This document shows, piece after piece, positions 62,974 through 64,000 of a DNA stretch of 64,000 nucleotides. The notes below the pieces were generated by a model. That model had not been told where the DNA came from. It was given only the letters and a program-made list of their open reading frames with translations, and made no database searches. Each line of letters starts with the position of its first letter. The stretch's first letter is position 1. Source of the stretch: Campylobacter coli. GTDB taxonomy: Bacteria > Campylobacterota > Campylobacteria > Campylobacterales > Campylobacteraceae. The translations under genes were made by a program, and so were the position numbers. The stretch is taken from the NCBI GenBank assembly GCA_039516895.1, contig CP154437.1, positions 1,426,001-1,490,000 on the forward strand. The letters run 5' to 3'.

Positions 62974-64000
62974 CACATATCCTTTTCACCAAATTCGGTA
63001 TCATTTTGGATTAAGTTTTGTAAAAGTGCTGCAATTTCTTCACTCTTATCGCTTACTAAGCCTCTTAATTTTTCAAGTAAAACTTCATATTGGATAGAAT
63101 CTTCATTGAAATTCTCCCCAAAGCCAAGTTGCTCTTCAACCTTTTTCCTAGCGGCATTGAATTTCTCTAACGCATCCTCAGCATCATCTAAAACAGCACT
63201 TGGACCCTGCTGCACTTCTTCTTGTGCTGCAACATCTTCAAGCATTTTTTGTGCAAATGGAGCAATAATTTTTTTGTAAAAAATAAAAAGTAAAATAGCC
63301 GCAATAAAATATTTAACCGGTGGAATAAATGGTTCGATAAAACGATTATAGAAAGTTTTAACTTTACTTTCCACTCTAATAGACTCACGATGGAAAGGTA
63401 AATTTTGCACTACTACACTATCCCCTCTGTTAGCACTAAAATTAATAGTATTTTTAACTATACTTTCCACACTTGCGAGCTCTTCTTTGCTTAAAGGGAC
63501 ATATTCACTTTTCACATCTCCATTTTCATCTACAACATCTTGATACTTTCCATCTATTGTTACCGCTGCTGAAGTGCGCACAACGGTTGCAAATTGTTTT
63601 TTTGTATTTGTTATAGTTTTTGAAAGCTCATTGTTTGTAGTGACTTGGTTTTTCTTATAGGTATCGATTTGTCCTTTATTATCAAGTCCTTCTACTGGAC
63701 CTATATTTGAAACCGCACCTGGCACACCTTGAATTTCAGGCTCTTTTCTACCTGTTCTTTCTTCATTAAGAGTTTGCTCACTTCGAACTATAGGGTTTGG
63801 ATCATAAATTTCACTTTGGGATTCTTGCTTAGAAAAGTCAAAATCTATATTGACACTTACTCTTACCTTATCCGTGCCTCCTGCATAAGGAGCTAAAGTT
63901 TCTATGATTTTATCTTCTAAAGCTCTTTCTTGATCACTTTTGTATTTAATTTGAGCACGAACCAAATCATCTTCATAAGCCTCTTGCTCATCTAAAGGCA
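62973..64000 (-). CDS. fliF: Flagellar MS-ring protein FliF, C-terminal part (partial)
   Basis: The frame is open to the right edge of the window, so only the last 341 or so residues are seen; a TTG at 63965 is internal, not a start. The visible part has the ring-building domain end (RVSVNIDFDFSKQESQSEIYDP), a long linker, the second membrane helix (KYFIAAILLFIFYKK) and the acidic FliG-binding C-terminus (ALLQNLIQNDTEFGEKDM). It heads the fliF-fliG-fliH-dxs operon. Confidence 0.95.
   Translation of the reverse strand, partial: PLDEQEAYEDDLVRAQIKYKSDQERALEDKIIETLAPYAGGTDKVRVSVNIDFDFSKQESQSEIYDPNPIVRSEQTLNEERTGRKEPEIQGVPGAVSNIGPVEGLDNKGQIDTYKKNQVTTNNELSKTITNTKKQFATVVRTSAAVTIDGKYQDVVDENGDVKSEYVPLSKEELASVESIVKNTINFSANRGDSVVVQNLPFHRESIRVESKVKTFYNRFIEPFIPPVKYFIAAILLFIFYKKIIAPFAQKMLEDVAAQEEVQQGPSAVLDDAEDALEKFNAARKKVEEQLGFGENFNEDSIQYEVLLEKLRGLVSDKSEEIAALLQNLIQNDTEFGEKDM

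Noticed and set aside
62950-63279. A 109-codon plus-strand open frame opposite fliF
   Set aside because: A shadow of fliF with Ser/Phe-rich translation and no gene context.
63965-63967. TTG at 63965 as a fliF start codon
   Set aside because: The frame stays open to the window edge with FliF-like acidic sequence, so it is internal.
1-64000. CRISPR arrays, tRNA or rRNA genes, insertion sequences and prophage
   Set aside because: No regularly spaced repeats, no cloverleaf with TTCGA-type arms, no transposase or phage-like proteins and no long direct repeats were noticed on reading both strands.

Overview
The window is A+T-rich bacterial chromosome from the Campylobacter jejuni/C. coli group. 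Evidence: the cmeR-cmeABC multidrug efflux locus with its 16-bp operator, cosR, the fliF-fliG-fliH-dxs-perR order, a fused trpGD gene, the ndk/DUF177/rpmF/plsX/fabH cluster, and -10 elements without a clear -35. Gene order matches, from memory, the C. jejuni NCTC 11168 stretch from Cj0385c to Cj0318 (fliF) on the reverse strand. CmeA reads as clearly diverged from the C. jejuni sequence I remember, which favours C. coli or a close relative; this is an impression, not a measurement. No rRNA, tRNA, insertion sequence, prophage or CRISPR array was seen.

Layout, left half. 1-3542: tightly packed plus-strand operon (EamA transporter end, kdsA, ribH, nusB, pyrF, hypothetical). 3604-5045: msrPQ, periplasmic methionine sulfoxide repair. 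5042-11269 (minus): seven-gene operon starting with a Ser/Gly-tailed lipoprotein and an ATP-grasp ligase of the glutathionylspermidine synthase type, then a D-2-hydroxyacid dehydrogenase, YajQ, two envelope proteins and an AAA+ ATPase. 11470-11682: rpsU. 11828-19630: ccoG, cmeR and cmeABC. 19661-28395: a small hypothetical gene, a radical SAM HemN/HemW-like gene, hemJ-lspA-glmM, a dihaem cytochrome c peroxidase, plsY-folB, cosR, and fdxB-ppx/gppA. 28392-29913: fliO, fliN and a CheX-like gene.

Right half. 29983-35452 (minus): trpEGDFBA behind a previously unlisted 24-codon leader ORF carrying one late Trp codon. 35696-41666: TSUP permease, uvrA, three unrecognised membrane proteins and a YqaA/DedA-like protein. 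41730-46998: polA, motAB, flhB. 47121-51262: ahpC divergent from fdxA, then ndk-DUF177-rpmF-plsX-fabH. 51393-53642: xseA-serC. 53815-56735: tctCBA, a tripartite tricarboxylate transporter on the opposite strand to its neighbours, probably an accessory insertion. 56732-59098 (minus): perR, a CYTH-like protein, a 45-codon small ORF and ubiE. 59252-64000: dxs, fliH, fliG and the 3' part of fliF.

The genes are mainly housekeeping: LPS/Kdo, riboflavin, pyrimidine, tryptophan, phospholipid, fatty-acid and isoprenoid synthesis, flagellar assembly and motor, oxidative-stress defence (AhpC, PerR, CosR, MsrPQ, Ccp) and drug efflux. The items most worth follow-up are the trp leader ORF, the lipoprotein/ATP-grasp ligase pair, the tct insertion with a terminator shared by two overlapping gene ends, the hairpin covering the ribosome-binding site of the CYTH gene, and the small ORF coupled to ubiE.
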